This document shows positions 34,728 to 43,229 of a stretch of 64,000 nucleotides of DNA, piece by piece; within the stretch, counting starts at the first letter, position 1, and every line of letters begins with the position of its first letter. The notes under the pieces are model-generated. The model was not told the origin of the DNA. It was given only the letters and a program-made list of their open reading frames with translations, and ran no database searches. Made by a program: the position numbers and the translations under genes. Source of the DNA: Bacillus timonensis (GTDB lineage: Bacteria; Bacillota; Bacilli; Bacillales; Bacillaceae_L); the NCBI RefSeq assembly GCF_004799755.1, contig NZ_SLUB01000012.1, forward strand, positions 30,676 through 94,675, read 5' to 3'.

Positions 34728-35180
34728 ATGAAAATAATCTCTATAAAAGAAAATCCCGAATATATGAAAAGAGCAATCACATATTTTCAAAGTAAATGGG
34801 CTAATGAACAAAGCATGATGGTATATGAAGATTGTATTGAACATTGTATGACGAGTCCGAATCCATTACCTCAATGGTATCTTTTGATGAAGGATGAAAA
34901 AATAATTGGCTGCGCAGGGCTCATTACAAATGACTTTATAAGTCGAATGGACCTGTATCCTTGGGTATGTGCTGTATACATTGAGGAGAAATATAGAGGA
35001 AATAATTATAGTTCTATCCTGCTAGAACGCGCAAAAAAGGATGCAAAAGCAGGAGGTTTTTCGAATGTATACCTTTGTACAGATCATATTGGATTATATG
35101 AAAAATACGGATTCAACCATGTTGGAACAGGCTATCACCCGTGGGGAGCGAGTTCTCGTATTTATTCGGTAACCTTATAA
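34728..35180 (+). CDS. GNAT-family N-acetyltransferase
   Basis: A 150-residue acetyltransferase with VYIEEKYRGNNYSSILLERA as the CoA-binding segment and YLCTDHIGLYEKYGF at the C-terminus. GGAGGG site. Last gene of the same-strand run; the 213 bp that follow contain only an imperfect hairpin (35267-35278 with 35301-35312). Confidence 0.86.
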   Translation: MKIISIKENPEYMKRAITYFQSKWANEQSMMVYEDCIEHCMTSPNPLPQWYLLMKDEKIIGCAGLITNDFISRMDLYPWVCAVYIEEKYRGNNYSSILLERAKKDAKAGGFSNVYLCTDHIGLYEKYGFNHVGTGYHPWGASSRIYSVTL

Positions 35181-35393
35181 AAAATACCTTTCCAGTGCCG
35201 GGTTTTTGATTTAAAGTAGAGCTGAACTTATGAGAGAATGTACTTTAACTTTTTTTACAGGTAGTTGAAGAAAGTTGGAGGATACAGTATATTGGAATCC
35301 CTAACTTTCTTCTATGCAGTCTATATGAAAAGGGCAGGAGTCCCTCTAATAATAGTCTAGTTAAAAGATAATTTAATCATGTTATAGTATCTC

Positions 35394-37055
35394 TTACTCA
35401 TTTATTAAAGGGCAATCAAGAGGTAAGCAAACTTCCACTGTTGTGCCTCTATTTAACTGACTAGTAATGTTCATAATGCCACCGTGTTGTTCAATGATTC
35501 TATAACAAACCATTAAACCTAATCCAGTTCCATTTTCTTTTGTTGTATAAAAGGGTTCTCCTAGTTTTGGGATTCTCTCCTCTTCTATCCCCATTCCTTG
35601 ATCAACAATTTGAATACTTACCATCTTGTTATTGATTATCTGAGCCTTTACTATAATTTTCCCACCATTTGGCATAGCTTCTATCGCGTTTTTTATAAGA
35701 TTAATAAAAACTTGTTTTAGCTGATTTTGCTCACAATTAATGAGCGGTAAATTTACATCATATTCTGATATAAGTTGTATACCTTTTAATCTGGCCTCGG
35801 TTTCAAGAAGTGATGTAATATTGTTTAGGATACGTTTTATATTTTGCGTTGCATATTTTGTTACTTGTGGCTTTGATAGGATTAGGAATTCACTCACTAT
35901 CTGGTTTATTCGATCGATTTCCGATAACAAAATACTTGCATAATGTTTATCAATATCAGATGTAAGTAATTGAACAAAACCTTTAAGAGTCGTTAGTGGA
36001 TTTCGAATCTCATGAGCCACTCCAGCAGCTAAGAGACCTACAGCTGCCAGCTTATCGGACCTTCTAATTCTTTCCGCTGCTAATTTAGAATCAGTGATAT
36101 CCTTTGTAATTTGATAGATTCCAATACATTGATGATCTATTATGATGGGTATCATTTTTAACTCCATTACTCTGTTACTACCATCTTTATGAACCATTGA
36201 TAGGGTAGATTCCTTCCATTCACCTTGGCTAACAAGCTTAAAGTGCTCATTATATAAATCTAGGTCTTCTGGTGCGATAACAGAATCCCACTCCATTTGT
36301 TGGAGCTCTGTAATCGGATAACCAAGTATATTCTCTGCAGCTGGATTTGCTTCTATTAATCTCCTGTCTAGATTAAATGTAAAGATGGGGTCAGAATTAT
36401 GAGCAAATAATGACTCAAAACGTTTTTCGCTTTCCTTAAGGCGTTTTTCTAATAGTTTACGATTTTGTTCCTGGCTTTGAGTAAGTAGTTCCTCTACTTT
36501 TTTACGTTGATCGATATCAATATCAATTCCATTAAACTTTATAAGATTACCGTCCAGGTCAAAAATAGGTGTAATGCGTTTTTGAATCCACTTTAATTGA
36601 CCGTTCGGTAGTAGTATTCGGTACTCAGCAATGCATTTTTCTCCATTTCTTAACTTCTGCTCTAATTCGTTTACAATATTGATATCTTCCTGGATAACGA
36701 GTTCTTTCCAGAACATGATGTTTTCTTTAAATTTAGTAGGTGAATACCCAAAGACATCACTAATTTTTGATGAAACCATCAATCTATTAGAACGGAAATC
36801 ATATGAGTAAATGGCAGCATCTACATTGTTGAAAAGATCATTTAATTCCTTATCTTTTTTCTGAGCTTCCTTAGCATAATATTTAGCTTTATCATACTGT
36901 AGCCCAGTCCACCATACAGGATAAACCATTATTGCGGAAATGATGTATTCGAATATAGGTACGTACCCTAACTCCATGTAATCAAAAGTTTTAAAAGCAG
37001 CTGTTACAATAACGTAAATAAGCATCATCACTATTCTACCTGTATATTTCATCAT
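35394..37055 (-). CDS. PAS-domain sensor histidine kinase (sporulation-kinase-like)
   Basis: A 553-residue kinase. Two N-terminal membrane helices (about 8-50) are followed by two PAS domains (about 73-185 and 212-322) and a HisKA domain with phospho-acceptor His348 in AGVAHEIRNPL. The HATPase domain shows the N box LIKNAIEAM, DQGMGIE, and the TGLGL lid. Architecture and the H-box resemble KinA/KinD/KinE-type kinases that feed the Spo0F/Spo0A relay. It is an orphan with no response-regulator gene beside it. ATG 37055 or 37052, behind AAGGAG. Confidence 0.88.
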   Translation of the reverse strand: MMKYTGRIVMMLIYVIVTAAFKTFDYMELGYVPIFEYIISAIMVYPVWWTGLQYDKAKYYAKEAQKKDKELNDLFNNVDAAIYSYDFRSNRLMVSSKISDVFGYSPTKFKENIMFWKELVIQEDINIVNELEQKLRNGEKCIAEYRILLPNGQLKWIQKRITPIFDLDGNLIKFNGIDIDIDQRKKVEELLTQSQEQNRKLLEKRLKESEKRFESLFAHNSDPIFTFNLDRRLIEANPAAENILGYPITELQQMEWDSVIAPEDLDLYNEHFKLVSQGEWKESTLSMVHKDGSNRVMELKMIPIIIDHQCIGIYQITKDITDSKLAAERIRRSDKLAAVGLLAAGVAHEIRNPLTTLKGFVQLLTSDIDKHYASILLSEIDRINQIVSEFLILSKPQVTKYATQNIKRILNNITSLLETEARLKGIQLISEYDVNLPLINCEQNQLKQVFINLIKNAIEAMPNGGKIIVKAQIINNKMVSIQIVDQGMGIEEERIPKLGEPFYTTKENGTGLGLMVCYRIIEQHGGIMNITSQLNRGTTVEVCLPLDCPLINE

Positions 37056-37290
37056 TAATCTCCTTAAAAAAACCCTTCGCTTTCTAATCGATAAAAGTTA
37101 TAATGAACTGATTTTATCAGTATTCGCTCAAAAAAAATAGGAATATTATCATATTTAGACATATAACGATTGTTTACTAGTTTGGATCACTTAATATTAA
37201 TCGTTGCCATTGGCTATTTTAACATGTATTGTAAAAATATGGGTGAGTATCTAAGGGGATTTAAATTAAAATAAAAGGAGTAATTTTGAT

Positions 37291-38058
37291 ATGCTGAAAA
37301 TCCTTGAAAAGGTAAACGAAATAAAATCAGGCGAAGTGGGAATAATTATTTATTCACAGCTCAAACAGGAGATTGTATTGTCGCATAATGAAAAATTAGT
37401 AGTACCACTAGCTTCAACTGCCAAAGTTGCCATTGGGTTTTGTATAGCAAAATTGGTAGAGGAAGGACATTGCAAATGGAATGACATTCTAACAAATATT
37501 AGCTATGACCCGAAAGAGGATAGTAACGAATTATATCCTCATTTTCAAAATAGGGATAACATAGCCCTTCAAGCAGCTGTTGAAGTAATGATAGCTTGTC
37601 ACGACCAATTCATTGCTAATCGTATTGTTCAATTTTTAGGTGGATGGGAAAAGGTTAATAAAATGATTAAATCCTATTATCATAGAGTGAATATCTCCCC
37701 AGATCCCAGGAGTTCAGATAACAACGGCGAATTGAATCATTTAATGAACCTCCTATGTGAAGTATACAAAGGCTATGAACATAATCCAGAGTTATGGCAT
37801 CCACTTATAAACGGCTTAGTAAGGCAACGTGGGGAGATAGACGGAATACCGTCCCATTTGTTAAACCATATGACGGGAGGATTAGAAGACCTAATCGTTG
37901 ATATGGGGATAATGGGTGAATTCACTAAACATCCATTATTATATGTATTAGGGGCTAAGAATCTCCCCAATCGGTACACAGAAAAATTGGCTGATGAAAA
38001 AATGATGGAAGCTGTGAAATTAATTTATAATAAGTATTGTAATCAAGATGATGCGTAA
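37291..38058 (+). CDS. Beta-lactamase-like (class A fold) serine hydrolase
   Basis: A 255-residue cytoplasmic-looking protein of the Beta-lactamase2 (PF13354) type. Ser42-T-A-Lys45 (PLASTAKVAIG) is the S-x-x-K motif. The SDN position appears as HDQ, and the K-T/S-G motif as MTGG, so true beta-lactamase activity is doubtful. No signal peptide. AAAAGGAG site. Closely followed (28 bp) by a methyltransferase gene. Confidence 0.78.
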   Translation: MLKILEKVNEIKSGEVGIIIYSQLKQEIVLSHNEKLVVPLASTAKVAIGFCIAKLVEEGHCKWNDILTNISYDPKEDSNELYPHFQNRDNIALQAAVEVMIACHDQFIANRIVQFLGGWEKVNKMIKSYYHRVNISPDPRSSDNNGELNHLMNLLCEVYKGYEHNPELWHPLINGLVRQRGEIDGIPSHLLNHMTGGLEDLIVDMGIMGEFTKHPLLYVLGAKNLPNRYTEKLADEKMMEAVKLIYNKYCNQDDA

Positions 38059-38086
38059 TAAAGATAAATAGAAAGGAGAATGCCAA

Positions 38087-38872
38087 TTGAGTGAATGGAA
38101 GAAACTTACCAATGAATCGCAACAGAGATGGGAACAGAATGCGGAACATTGGGATAATTATATGGGGGAAGAGAGCAATCGATTTCATCGAGAACTGATC
38201 CGCCCTTATACTGAAAAACTATTAAATGTAAAAACAGACCAAACCATTTTAGATATTGCATGTGGAAATGGGAATTTTTTGAAGAGGCTTGCAGAATTAG
38301 GAGCAAAGGTTGTTGCATTTGATTACTCATCTAAAATGATAGAACGAGCAAAAATAAGAACAAAGGAATACATCAATCAAATCGATTACAAAGTGATAGA
38401 CGCGACCAGTTACGAGCAATTATTCGAACTAGGTGATGAAAAATTTGATAGTGCTGTTGCAAATATGGGCTTAATGGACATTGCGGATATTCGCCCATTA
38501 GCCAAATCCCTACAGAAGATGTTAAAGCCTGATGGGATTTTTGTTTTTTCTATCACACATCCTTGCTTTCAACCCCCAGGTTTACGAAAAATCACCGAAA
38601 CCGAAGATAGAAATGGACATGTAGTCACCACCCACAGCATCCAAATATCAAAATATCTCACCCCGGAACCCTATAAAGCGATTGGTATAAAAGGACAGTC
38701 CATCCCTCATCTTATGTTCCACCGCCCCTTATCGTATTATCTGAATCTATTTTTCGAATCGAATTTTGTATTGGACGGGACGGAGGAGCCAAGCTTCCAA
38801 AACGAAACCAATAAATTTGAGTGGAATGAGATACCGCCTGTGCTTATATTTCGGTTTCGAAAAATGCCGTAG
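38087..38872 (+). CDS. Class I SAM-dependent methyltransferase
   Basis: A 261-residue methyltransferase: motif I ILDIACGNGNFLKRLAEL near residue 52, VVAFDYSSKMIERAK following, and FDSAVANMGLMDIADI as motif IV region. TTG 38087 follows AAGGAG. The substrate is unknown. Confidence 0.87.
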   Translation: MSEWKKLTNESQQRWEQNAEHWDNYMGEESNRFHRELIRPYTEKLLNVKTDQTILDIACGNGNFLKRLAELGAKVVAFDYSSKMIERAKIRTKEYINQIDYKVIDATSYEQLFELGDEKFDSAVANMGLMDIADIRPLAKSLQKMLKPDGIFVFSITHPCFQPPGLRKITETEDRNGHVVTTHSIQISKYLTPEPYKAIGIKGQSIPHLMFHRPLSYYLNLFFESNFVLDGTEEPSFQNETNKFEWNEIPPVLIFRFRKMP

Positions 38873-38960
38873 GAGATTCATATTTAATGTCCACAAGGTT
38901 TGGGCAAGTTTCAAATATCGTTTATAATGAAGGTACAGATGGTTTTAGGAGGAGTATACG

Positions 38961-39227
38961 ATGTACATAACTGACGAGGCTAAGCAATTGTTGGAAAAGT
39001 CGGGAGTGGTGGGGATTCGTCTATACACCGTTCCGAACAGCAATGACGGACCGCAAATTGCTTTAGCGATTGATGAACCCCATGAATTTGACCGTGTTCA
39101 AACGATTAAAGGGATTAAAGTAGCATTCGATCCTAGCGTAACAGGAACCGAGATTTTAACGTTAGACAAGGAAGAGAATGAAAATGGTGTTGGATTAGTA
39201 TTAACAGGTCCTGGAAGCTATTCGTAA
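38961..39227 (+). CDS. HesB/IscA-like fold protein lacking cysteines
   Basis: An 88-residue protein with the N-terminal pattern of IscA/HesB-like proteins (YITDEAKQLLEKSG, GIRLYTVPN, PQIALAIDEP). It contains no cysteine at all, so it cannot bind an Fe-S cluster in the usual way. Similar short Bacillus proteins are often labelled adhesin or HesB-like without evidence. TTAGGAGGAG site. It is 15 bp upstream of a rhodanese gene and almost certainly co-transcribed with it. Confidence 0.75.
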   Translation: MYITDEAKQLLEKSGVVGIRLYTVPNSNDGPQIALAIDEPHEFDRVQTIKGIKVAFDPSVTGTEILTLDKEENENGVGLVLTGPGSYS

Positions 39228-39242
39228 AAAGGAGGAACAAAA

Positions 39243-39572
39243 ATGCCCCTTAAAAAGATTACACCTGAAGAATTGTATCAAAAAATGAACGAGCAAGAAA
39301 AGGTTGTTCTCCTAGATGTAAGGGCTGAGGATAAATACAATGATTTTCATATAGAAGGTCCCACTATCGAAAGTCAAAATTTATATAAAGCTGAAATATT
39401 AAACAATGGCAAGGCGATTGATTCATTGCCAAAGAATAAAGAAATTATCGTAACGTGCACAACAGGTAACTCTGCCACTAAGTGTGCGAACATCCTTTCA
39501 GAGCATGAGTATAATGTTGCTGTATTAGAGGGTGGAATCACTGCGTGGAAAGAATATTTAAAAACGAAATAA
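39243..39572 (+). CDS. Rhodanese-like sulfurtransferase
   Basis: A 109-residue single rhodanese domain: VVLLDVRAEDKYNDFHIEG near the start and active-site Cys72 in the loop CTTGNSA, ending AVLEGGITAWKEYL. It transfers sulfane sulfur to acceptor thiols in known relatives. AAAGGAGG site; paired with the IscA-like gene just upstream. Closed by a terminator. Confidence 0.9.
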   Translation: MPLKKITPEELYQKMNEQEKVVLLDVRAEDKYNDFHIEGPTIESQNLYKAEILNNGKAIDSLPKNKEIIVTCTTGNSATKCANILSEHEYNVAVLEGGITAWKEYLKTK

Positions 39573-39583
39573 TGAAAAGTGAA

Positions 39584-39616
39584 GGCGATTGCTAAACATA
39601 GGCAATCGCTCTTTTC
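39584..39616 (+). terminator. Terminator after the rhodanese gene
   Basis: GCGATTGC (39585-39592) pairs with GCAATCGC (39602-39609), followed by TCTTTTC. Confidence 0.8.
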
Positions 39617-39889
39617 GTATAAAAATGAACAAGGAGATTCAATTTAGTACAAAAAAGCAAAGGATTTTAAGAATAGCACAGCGAATTATTTACCATGGGT
39701 ACAGATTTTTACCACAAAAGAACGTCACAATCTTTTAAAATTGAAATGCGAAAATGCGGTGAACATTATTTAGTTCGTGCTGAATGCTAAAATAGTTGAA
39801 ATCCCTCATGATTGAATAATAGAAACATATATTTTACATACGACAAGTTCTCCTGTATCAAAGTCATGTATCAGAGGGGAGATGGCAAA
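39617..39889 (+). other. Gene-free interval with possible coding relics
   Basis: No intact gene. AAGGAGATTCAATTTAGTAC at 39632-39651 recalls the start region of the NUDIX gene at 30400 but the start codon is destroyed. A 31-codon frame at 39695-39790 (FYHKRTSQSFKIEMRKCGEH) has no ribosome site. Probably gene debris; family not recognised. Confidence 0.3.
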
Positions 39890-40249
39890 ATGAGTTACGA
39901 GATGCGGATTGCGACAATGCTAGCTGACCAGGTTGATGGTTTTATTCAATTTGTTCAAGAAAACTATGATCATAAACATAAAAGCTATGTGGAAAATCCC
40001 GATAAATTGTATCAGGTCAAGCTATTAATCGATGAATATAAGTTCCAACTTAACGCTGCAGAACTACGTAGAATTAATCGATTTTCTTGGAATGAAAAGT
40101 ACACCTATCTATTAGTTGAAGATGTAAAAAAAGGATTGGGCGTAATTGAGGAATATGTGAAGCGGAACTACAATGATTTATTTATCTTAACCGGTAGACT
40201 GCATACACTACGTAGCCTATGTTCTTCCTTTCAATTATTGCCAAAATAG
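39890..40249 (+). CDS. Conserved hypothetical protein, 119 aa
   Basis: A soluble helical protein (MSYEMRIATMLADQVDGFIQF, VKKGLGVIEEYVKRNYNDL, LHTLRSLCSSFQLLPK). ATG 39890 is chosen because GGGGAGATGG stands just upstream; the longer in-frame extension to 39812 has no site. Immediately followed by a lipoprotein gene. Family not recognised. Confidence 0.6.
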   Translation: MSYEMRIATMLADQVDGFIQFVQENYDHKHKSYVENPDKLYQVKLLIDEYKFQLNAAELRRINRFSWNEKYTYLLVEDVKKGLGVIEEYVKRNYNDLFILTGRLHTLRSLCSSFQLLPK

Positions 40250-40260
40250 GGGGAAATGAC

Positions 40261-40680
40261 ATTAAACAGGCTATTTTATTTGTATTGATGCTGTTTGTGA
40301 TGACTGGATGCTTAAATGCTCAAGACCAGGATGAACAATCCATAAAATTTCATAAGCGTATTGGCAATGAAAATAAGTATGAAGACTTTAAAGAAATAAC
40401 CGATAACGAACAAGTTCAAACGGTGAAAAGGATATTAGATGATGCAGATTGGGAAAAAGTGAAAGTTGAAATGGATAGGCCTCCTGATTACCAATTTACA
40501 TTCCATTTTAAAGATCCTGATACTGAGGCTAAAGCGGTATTACATATGCTTTGGGTAAATAAATACATTCTGGCTTTAGTAAGAGGTAATGATGAGTACG
40601 TTCAACTAAACAAGGAAGACTCAGAGGCTTTACTTGAAATATTGGTTGGGGAAAATGAAACGATTACTAGTTCACCATAA
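40261..40680 (+). CDS. Putative lipoprotein with probable ATT start codon
   Basis: A 139-residue lipoprotein: KQAILFVLMLFVMTGC gives a perfect signal peptide with lipobox VMTGC, followed by a hydrophilic domain (KVEMDRPPDYQFTFHFKDPD). A GGGGGA site at 40249-40254 is spaced six bases from ATT 40261, which is in frame and yields exactly this signal peptide. The only ATG (40219) is inside the previous gene and has no site. ATT initiation or a mutated ATG is therefore inferred. Function unknown. Confidence 0.65.
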   Translation: MKQAILFVLMLFVMTGCLNAQDQDEQSIKFHKRIGNENKYEDFKEITDNEQVQTVKRILDDADWEKVKVEMDRPPDYQFTFHFKDPDTEAKAVLHMLWVNKYILALVRGNDEYVQLNKEDSEALLEILVGENETITSSP

Positions 40681-40713
40681 TCTATAGTAAAGACTATGGT
40701 GATTTTTATTTTT
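40672..40713 (+). terminator. Terminator overlapping the lipoprotein stop codon
   Basis: TCACCATA (40672-40679) pairs with TATGGTGA (40695-40702), followed by TTTTTATTTTT. Confidence 0.82.
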
Positions 40714-40788
40714 CTTGAAAAATGAAAAAGGATTAAAACAATTTTTGTGGAAATAATGACTAAAGTTTTTTACACGGAGGAATTACAA

Positions 40789-41286
40789 ATGTATTCATAT
40801 ACTATCTGTTTTATCAAACAAGGAAATAAAATTTTGCTGCTAAATCGGGAGTCGCCTGAGTGGATGGGAATCTGGAATGGTGTTGGAGGAAAGTTAGAGC
40901 AAGGTGAGACTCCGCTCGAATGTGTTCTTCGAGAAATTTGGGAAGAAACGGGTATCAAGATGAAGCATGAAAGTGTTTGGCATAAGGGCAACATTACGTG
41001 GACAAATCCTAGGCATTCGTATTTTGACGGTATGTATGTATTTGTTGCTGAGTTGTCAGAGGCATACGAATACCATACACCACTCAAAACCGATGAAGGT
41101 ATCTTGGATTGGAAAGATCTATCTTGGATCATGCATCCGAAAAACGTAGGATTAGCCAACTTAAAATACTTTTTACATGAGATTCTTAATGATGAAACGA
41201 ATTATGAACATCGATTTGTGTATGATGGGGACAATGTTGTTGATTTCTCTAGAATACCATTCGTAGAACCTATTCTAACTAAGTGA
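40789..41286 (+). CDS. NUDIX hydrolase, MutT/8-oxo-dGTP diphosphatase-like
   Basis: A 165-residue NUDIX enzyme: Nudix box from GGKLEQGETPLE (near residue 36) to REIWEETGI, preceded by LLLNRESPEWMGIWNGVG as in MutT-type pyrophosphatases. ATG 40789 lies behind CGGAGG; the earlier in-frame GTG does not. It may remove oxidised nucleotides, inferred from family. Confidence 0.87.
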   Translation: MYSYTICFIKQGNKILLLNRESPEWMGIWNGVGGKLEQGETPLECVLREIWEETGIKMKHESVWHKGNITWTNPRHSYFDGMYVFVAELSEAYEYHTPLKTDEGILDWKDLSWIMHPKNVGLANLKYFLHEILNDETNYEHRFVYDGDNVVDFSRIPFVEPILTK

Positions 41287-41362
41287 ATATTCGTCGGGCT
41301 TATCAATGAACATTTTGTGAAAAGAATTCTAGCGGGAAAACTAAATTCGCAAAAACGTTTGT

Positions 41363-41449
41363 GAAGCAGATCATTTATTTGTAATAAGGGACAGTGAGGA
41401 AGTAGATTCTGTTATTGAAAGAATCATAGGAATTTCGAAAAATGTGTAA
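41363..41449 (+). pseudogene. Relic of a P-loop kinase-like gene (C-terminal fragment)
   Basis: A 28-codon frame (EADHLFVIRDSEEVDSVIER, then IIGISKNV) ends at 41449 with no start. Just upstream, in another frame, SGKTKFAKTF resembles a Walker A helix. Together they suggest a small kinase gene reduced by deletion and frameshift. A terminator follows. Confidence 0.45.
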
Positions 41450-41479
41450 GGCCAAGGTTTACCCCTTGGTCTCTTTTAT
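41450..41479 (+). terminator. Terminator downstream of the kinase relic
   Basis: GGCCAAGG (41450-41457) pairs with CCTTGGTC (41464-41471), followed by TCTTTT. Confidence 0.75.
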
Positions 41480-41586
41480 TAGAATTGAAACTGCTCCATT
41501 TTGAGAGGTTTCTTGCCAATGTTTCTGAGAGTTAGAGGAAAAATCCTGTCGATATCGAATATACATATTATGGAAGGTGGTTGAAC

Positions 41587-42105
41587 TTGGCAAATAACAT
41601 ACCAAAGCGAATCCACATTATTGGGTCAGTTGGAAGTGGCAAAACAACATTCGCAAAACGACTCTCTTCAAAGTTGAATATCCCATTTTATGAGTTAGAC
41701 AATGTTGTCTGGATAAGGGATAAGGCTGGAGATATAAGGAGAAGCGAAAAGGAAAGAGAAGTGTATCTAGATACGATTATTCAATCCGATAGTTGGATCA
41801 TTGAAGGTGTCCATAACGAAGAATGGGTATCAAGTAGTTTTCATCAAGCTGATTTGATTATCTTTCTAGATCCAAGTTATCAAACCCGGACATATCGTAT
41901 CATTAAAAGGTTTCTGAAACAAAAACTTTGGTTAGAGGATTCAAATTATAAACCAACATGGAAAATCTTCTTGAAAATGTTCAAATGGAACCGTCATTTT
42001 GAAGAGGTGGGTAAACCCAATTTCCTAAATAAGTATGGAGCATATCAAGAAAAAATATTGATTATTAAAGATAGGAATCCCTTAAAAGTATACGTTAGAT
42101 CCTAA
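41587..42105 (+). CDS. P-loop kinase, DNA topology modulation (FlaR-like) family
   Basis: A 172-residue adenylate-kinase-like protein: Walker A GSVGSGKTTFAKRL near residue 14, YELDNVVW after it, a middle SWIIEGVHNEEWV, and a basic LID-like helix region. Proteins of this group are commonly annotated as topology modulation proteins; the biochemical role is unclear. TTG 41587 is preferred over 41581 for correct spacing to GAAGGTGG. A paralogue lies at 54099-54614. Confidence 0.8.
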   Translation: MANNIPKRIHIIGSVGSGKTTFAKRLSSKLNIPFYELDNVVWIRDKAGDIRRSEKEREVYLDTIIQSDSWIIEGVHNEEWVSSSFHQADLIIFLDPSYQTRTYRIIKRFLKQKLWLEDSNYKPTWKIFLKMFKWNRHFEEVGKPNFLNKYGAYQEKILIIKDRNPLKVYVRS

Positions 42106-42174
42106 TGCGCTTGTCGAAGAATGGACCACTGCAAGCTCGAAGGAAGTATTTGTGAATAGAGGGGGCAGCCTAAT

Positions 42175-42418
42175 TTGCGAACGAATTTGTATTTTGTACG
42201 TCATGCCCACTCGATTTACACCCCAGAAGAACTAACAAGACCCCTATCTGAAAATGGCAAGGCGGATGCGTAAAGAGTTACTAGCATTCTTGTAAAAGAA
42301 AAGATTGATATAGTCATTTCAAGCCCCTATAAAAGGGCCATTCAAACAGTAGAAGGAGTTGCAGATTCTATACATCAAAATATAAGGATAATACATGGGA
42401 GAGAGAAGAACTTCTGAA
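42175..42418 (+). pseudogene. Truncated histidine phosphatase gene
   Basis: After a GAGGGGG site, TTG 42175 opens a frame reading RTNLYFVRHAHSIYTPEELT, which contains the RH catalytic motif of histidine phosphatases. It hits a TAA at 42271-42273, then continues in the same frame ILVKEKIDIVISSPYKRAIQ, the second signature, and ends at 42418. Less than half a normal protein remains. The intact gene at 46267-46821 shows what was lost. Confidence 0.88.
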
Positions 42419-42448
42419 AAAATTAGAGAAATAGAGTGAGGGATACCA

Positions 42449-42880
42449 ATGTTACATGTAAAACCATTAGAAGATAGAGATTATGAACTTATTGAAGCAG
42501 CGGAAAGGGTAGTACAAAAGAATTATAGAAATGGCCGCCATCATATTGGCGCAGCAATTCGAACAACGTCTGGCAATGTGCATGCTGCGGTTCATTTGGA
42601 AGCGAATGTCGGAAGAATAGCGGTTTGCGGAGAAGCAATGGCCATGGGGAAGTCCATCTCTGAAGGGGATCACGAATTTGAAACAATCGTAGCAGTCGCA
42701 CACCCACATCCTCATGAAAATATTGAAAAGTGCTGGGTGGTAGCCCCTTGCGGCATGTGCCGAGAACTCATCAGCGACTATGGTACAGATACCGATGTGA
42801 TCATTTCATATAACGGTGAATTAGTAAAATGCAATATCATGCAATTGTTGCCTGAAAAATATGGAAGTGAACTTGAATAG
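42449..42880 (+). CDS. Cytidine/blasticidin-S deaminase-like protein
   Basis: A 143-residue zinc deaminase fold protein. The zinc and catalytic residues are Cys60-x-Glu62 (VCGEAMAMG), Cys101 and Cys104 (PCGMCREL), the C-x-E plus PCxxC layout of free-nucleoside cytidine deaminases and blasticidin-S deaminases. HHIGAAIRTTSGNVHAAVHL resembles the substrate-binding region. GTGAGGGA site. Substrate unproven. Confidence 0.85.
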   Translation: MLHVKPLEDRDYELIEAAERVVQKNYRNGRHHIGAAIRTTSGNVHAAVHLEANVGRIAVCGEAMAMGKSISEGDHEFETIVAVAHPHPHENIEKCWVVAPCGMCRELISDYGTDTDVIISYNGELVKCNIMQLLPEKYGSELE

Positions 42881-42913
42881 AATGTCCGTTATGAGTGGAA
42901 GGGAGGTTGTTAT

Positions 42914-43216
42914 ATGCCTACATGCCAAAAGTGTAATAAAAAGTGGAGCTGGAAACAAACCTTAAAAAAATCCTTTACATTTACGAATGCAATAACTTGC
43001 CCCTATTGCGGGGAAAAACAATACATTACCGCTCGTACAAGAAAGATATCTGCATCGATTAGTTTTATAGCACCTATTTTGGGTCTTTTTTTGAATTTCT
43101 ATTCTGATTCTCCTCATGTCATATTGTTTATAATGTTAGGCTTTTTGTCACTTTTTATAGTAATTTATCCATTTTACCTAGAAACTTCAAACAAAGAAGA
43201 GCCATTATTCGGCTAA
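42914..43216 (+). CDS. CxxC-x(~20)-CxxC zinc-finger membrane protein (TIGR04104-like)
   Basis: A 100-residue protein. An N-terminal zinc ribbon has Cys4/Cys7 and Cys29/Cys32 (CQKC, 21 residues, CPYC), followed by two hydrophobic helices. This matches the family named for its CxxC-20-CxxC spacing, found in Bacillus; function unknown. GGGAGG site. Confidence 0.82.
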   Translation: MPTCQKCNKKWSWKQTLKKSFTFTNAITCPYCGEKQYITARTRKISASISFIAPILGLFLNFYSDSPHVILFIMLGFLSLFIVIYPFYLETSNKEEPLFG

Positions 43217-43229
43217 TAACAGGGAGACG

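Noticed and set aside
39695..39790. 31-codon frame between rhodanese and the 119-aa gene
   Set aside because: No ribosome site and no recognisable similarity; kept only as possible debris in the interval description.
40770..41159. 129-codon minus-strand frame inside the NUDIX gene
   Set aside because: Cys/Ser-rich product without a ribosome site, wholly covered by a well-supported NUDIX gene on the plus strand.
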